Source: Marinomonas foliarum (GTDB taxonomy: Bacteria; Pseudomonadota; Gammaproteobacteria; Pseudomonadales; Marinomonadaceae). Taken from it: DNA of 53,116 nucleotides. How positions within the stretch are numbered: position 1 is the first letter of the stretch; each line of letters starts with the position of its first letter. The notes beneath the pieces are model-generated. The model was given only the letters and a program-made list of their open reading frames with translations, was not told where the DNA came from and searched no databases. The stretch lies in the NCBI RefSeq assembly GCF_003337275.1, contig NZ_QPJQ01000034.1, positions 1 to 53,116 of the forward strand, written 5' to 3'. Of the stretch, positions 53,022 through 53,116 are shown in pieces. The position numbers were made by a program, and so were the translations under genes.

Positions 53022-53116
53022 TGTTCTGGTCAAGTCCAACCGGACACTTTCCTAAAGGAGTTTTCATACTCAATGGGTGATTGGTCGCCATTCGACGAAT
53101 GTAATCGCTCCAGATT
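53022..53116 (-). mobile_element. 3' end of an IS3-family insertion sequence
   Basis: The element begins with a probable inverted-repeat end TGTTCTGGTCAAGTCCAACC and contains the end of a transposase gene on the minus strand (below). The rest lies past the window edge. The IS is oriented so that transposase transcription runs into tag antisense. Confidence 0.85.
53030..53116 (-). CDS. IS3-family transposase (OrfB), C-terminal end only
   Basis: The last 28 residues, NLERLHSSNGDQSPIEYENSF and a short tail ending GWT, match the typical IS3 transposase end (N-x-E-R-x-H-S-x-x-G-x-x-S-P-x-x-Y/F-E). The catalytic DDE core lies beyond the window. It defines the family but not the group. Confidence 0.88.
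   Translation of the reverse strand, partial: NLERLHSSNGDQSPIEYENSFRKVSGWT

Noticed and set aside
1..53116. CRISPR arrays, tRNA or rRNA genes, prophage
   Set aside because: Reading through the intergenic regions showed no regular spaced repeats, no cloverleaf-like sequence that I could support, and no phage structural genes.

Overview
The window looks like a chromosomal segment of a marine gammaproteobacterium, most like Marinomonas or a related Oceanospirillales genus. This is inferred from moderate GC content, protein style (E. coli-like Dgt, YhhQ, RarD, RhlE-type helicase) and the wealth of transporters and signalling genes; no rRNA or marker search was possible. Both edges fall inside broken genes. 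On the left a porin-like gene stops after about 75 residues. On the right tag (3-methyladenine glycosylase) runs into the 3' end of an IS3-family element. This is what a draft contig that ends at repeats would look like.

Layout. 1-6351 (minus): porin fragment, membrane diguanylate cyclase, and a translationally coupled three-gene signalling unit (response regulator, free periplasmic solute-binding protein, hybrid kinase with Hpt). 7088-14256: NhaC-type antiporter, RhlE-like helicase, an unrecognised repeat protein with a C-terminal ribbon-helix-helix domain, RIO kinase, TetR regulator divergent from a frameshifted HPP membrane protein, and yhhQ behind a preQ1-I riboswitch. 14330-23525: YgjP-like metallopeptidase, then an IMPase-family phosphatase/LacI/MBL hydrolase operon divergent from a four-gene ABC importer, with a perfect palindrome between them; then TauE/SafE and LysR. 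23520-32375: DUF547 protein, TVP38-flavoprotein fusion, MFS, GlxA-type regulator, three EamA-family transporters (one RibN-like behind an FMN riboswitch, one RarD). 32594-36877: small unknowns, an ATP-grasp enzyme, DUF1272 protein, chemoreceptor.

37029-42367 (minus) is the most unusual part: a five-gene operon of PhoU-like/aminoglycoside-phosphotransferase-like fusion, ATP-grasp ligase, HPr-kinase-like P-loop protein, PPP-type metallophosphoesterase and amphi-Trp protein, with overlapping or tightly spaced genes. I relate it to the uncharacterised 'GAK system' family set that I recall from TIGRFAMs. A near-consensus PhoB box sits about 57 bp upstream of the first start codon, which suggests the operon is induced by phosphate starvation.

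42581-53116: dgt, three small enzymes (CatB-like and AAC(6')-like acetyltransferases, GFA/CENP-V-like protein), then an Aap-type amino-acid ABC importer with a FAD amine/amino-acid oxidase and a divergent LysR regulator, and finally the interrupted tag gene. Both ABC operons have a stable hairpin between the binding-protein gene and the first permease gene, placed to raise binding-protein yield over permeases.
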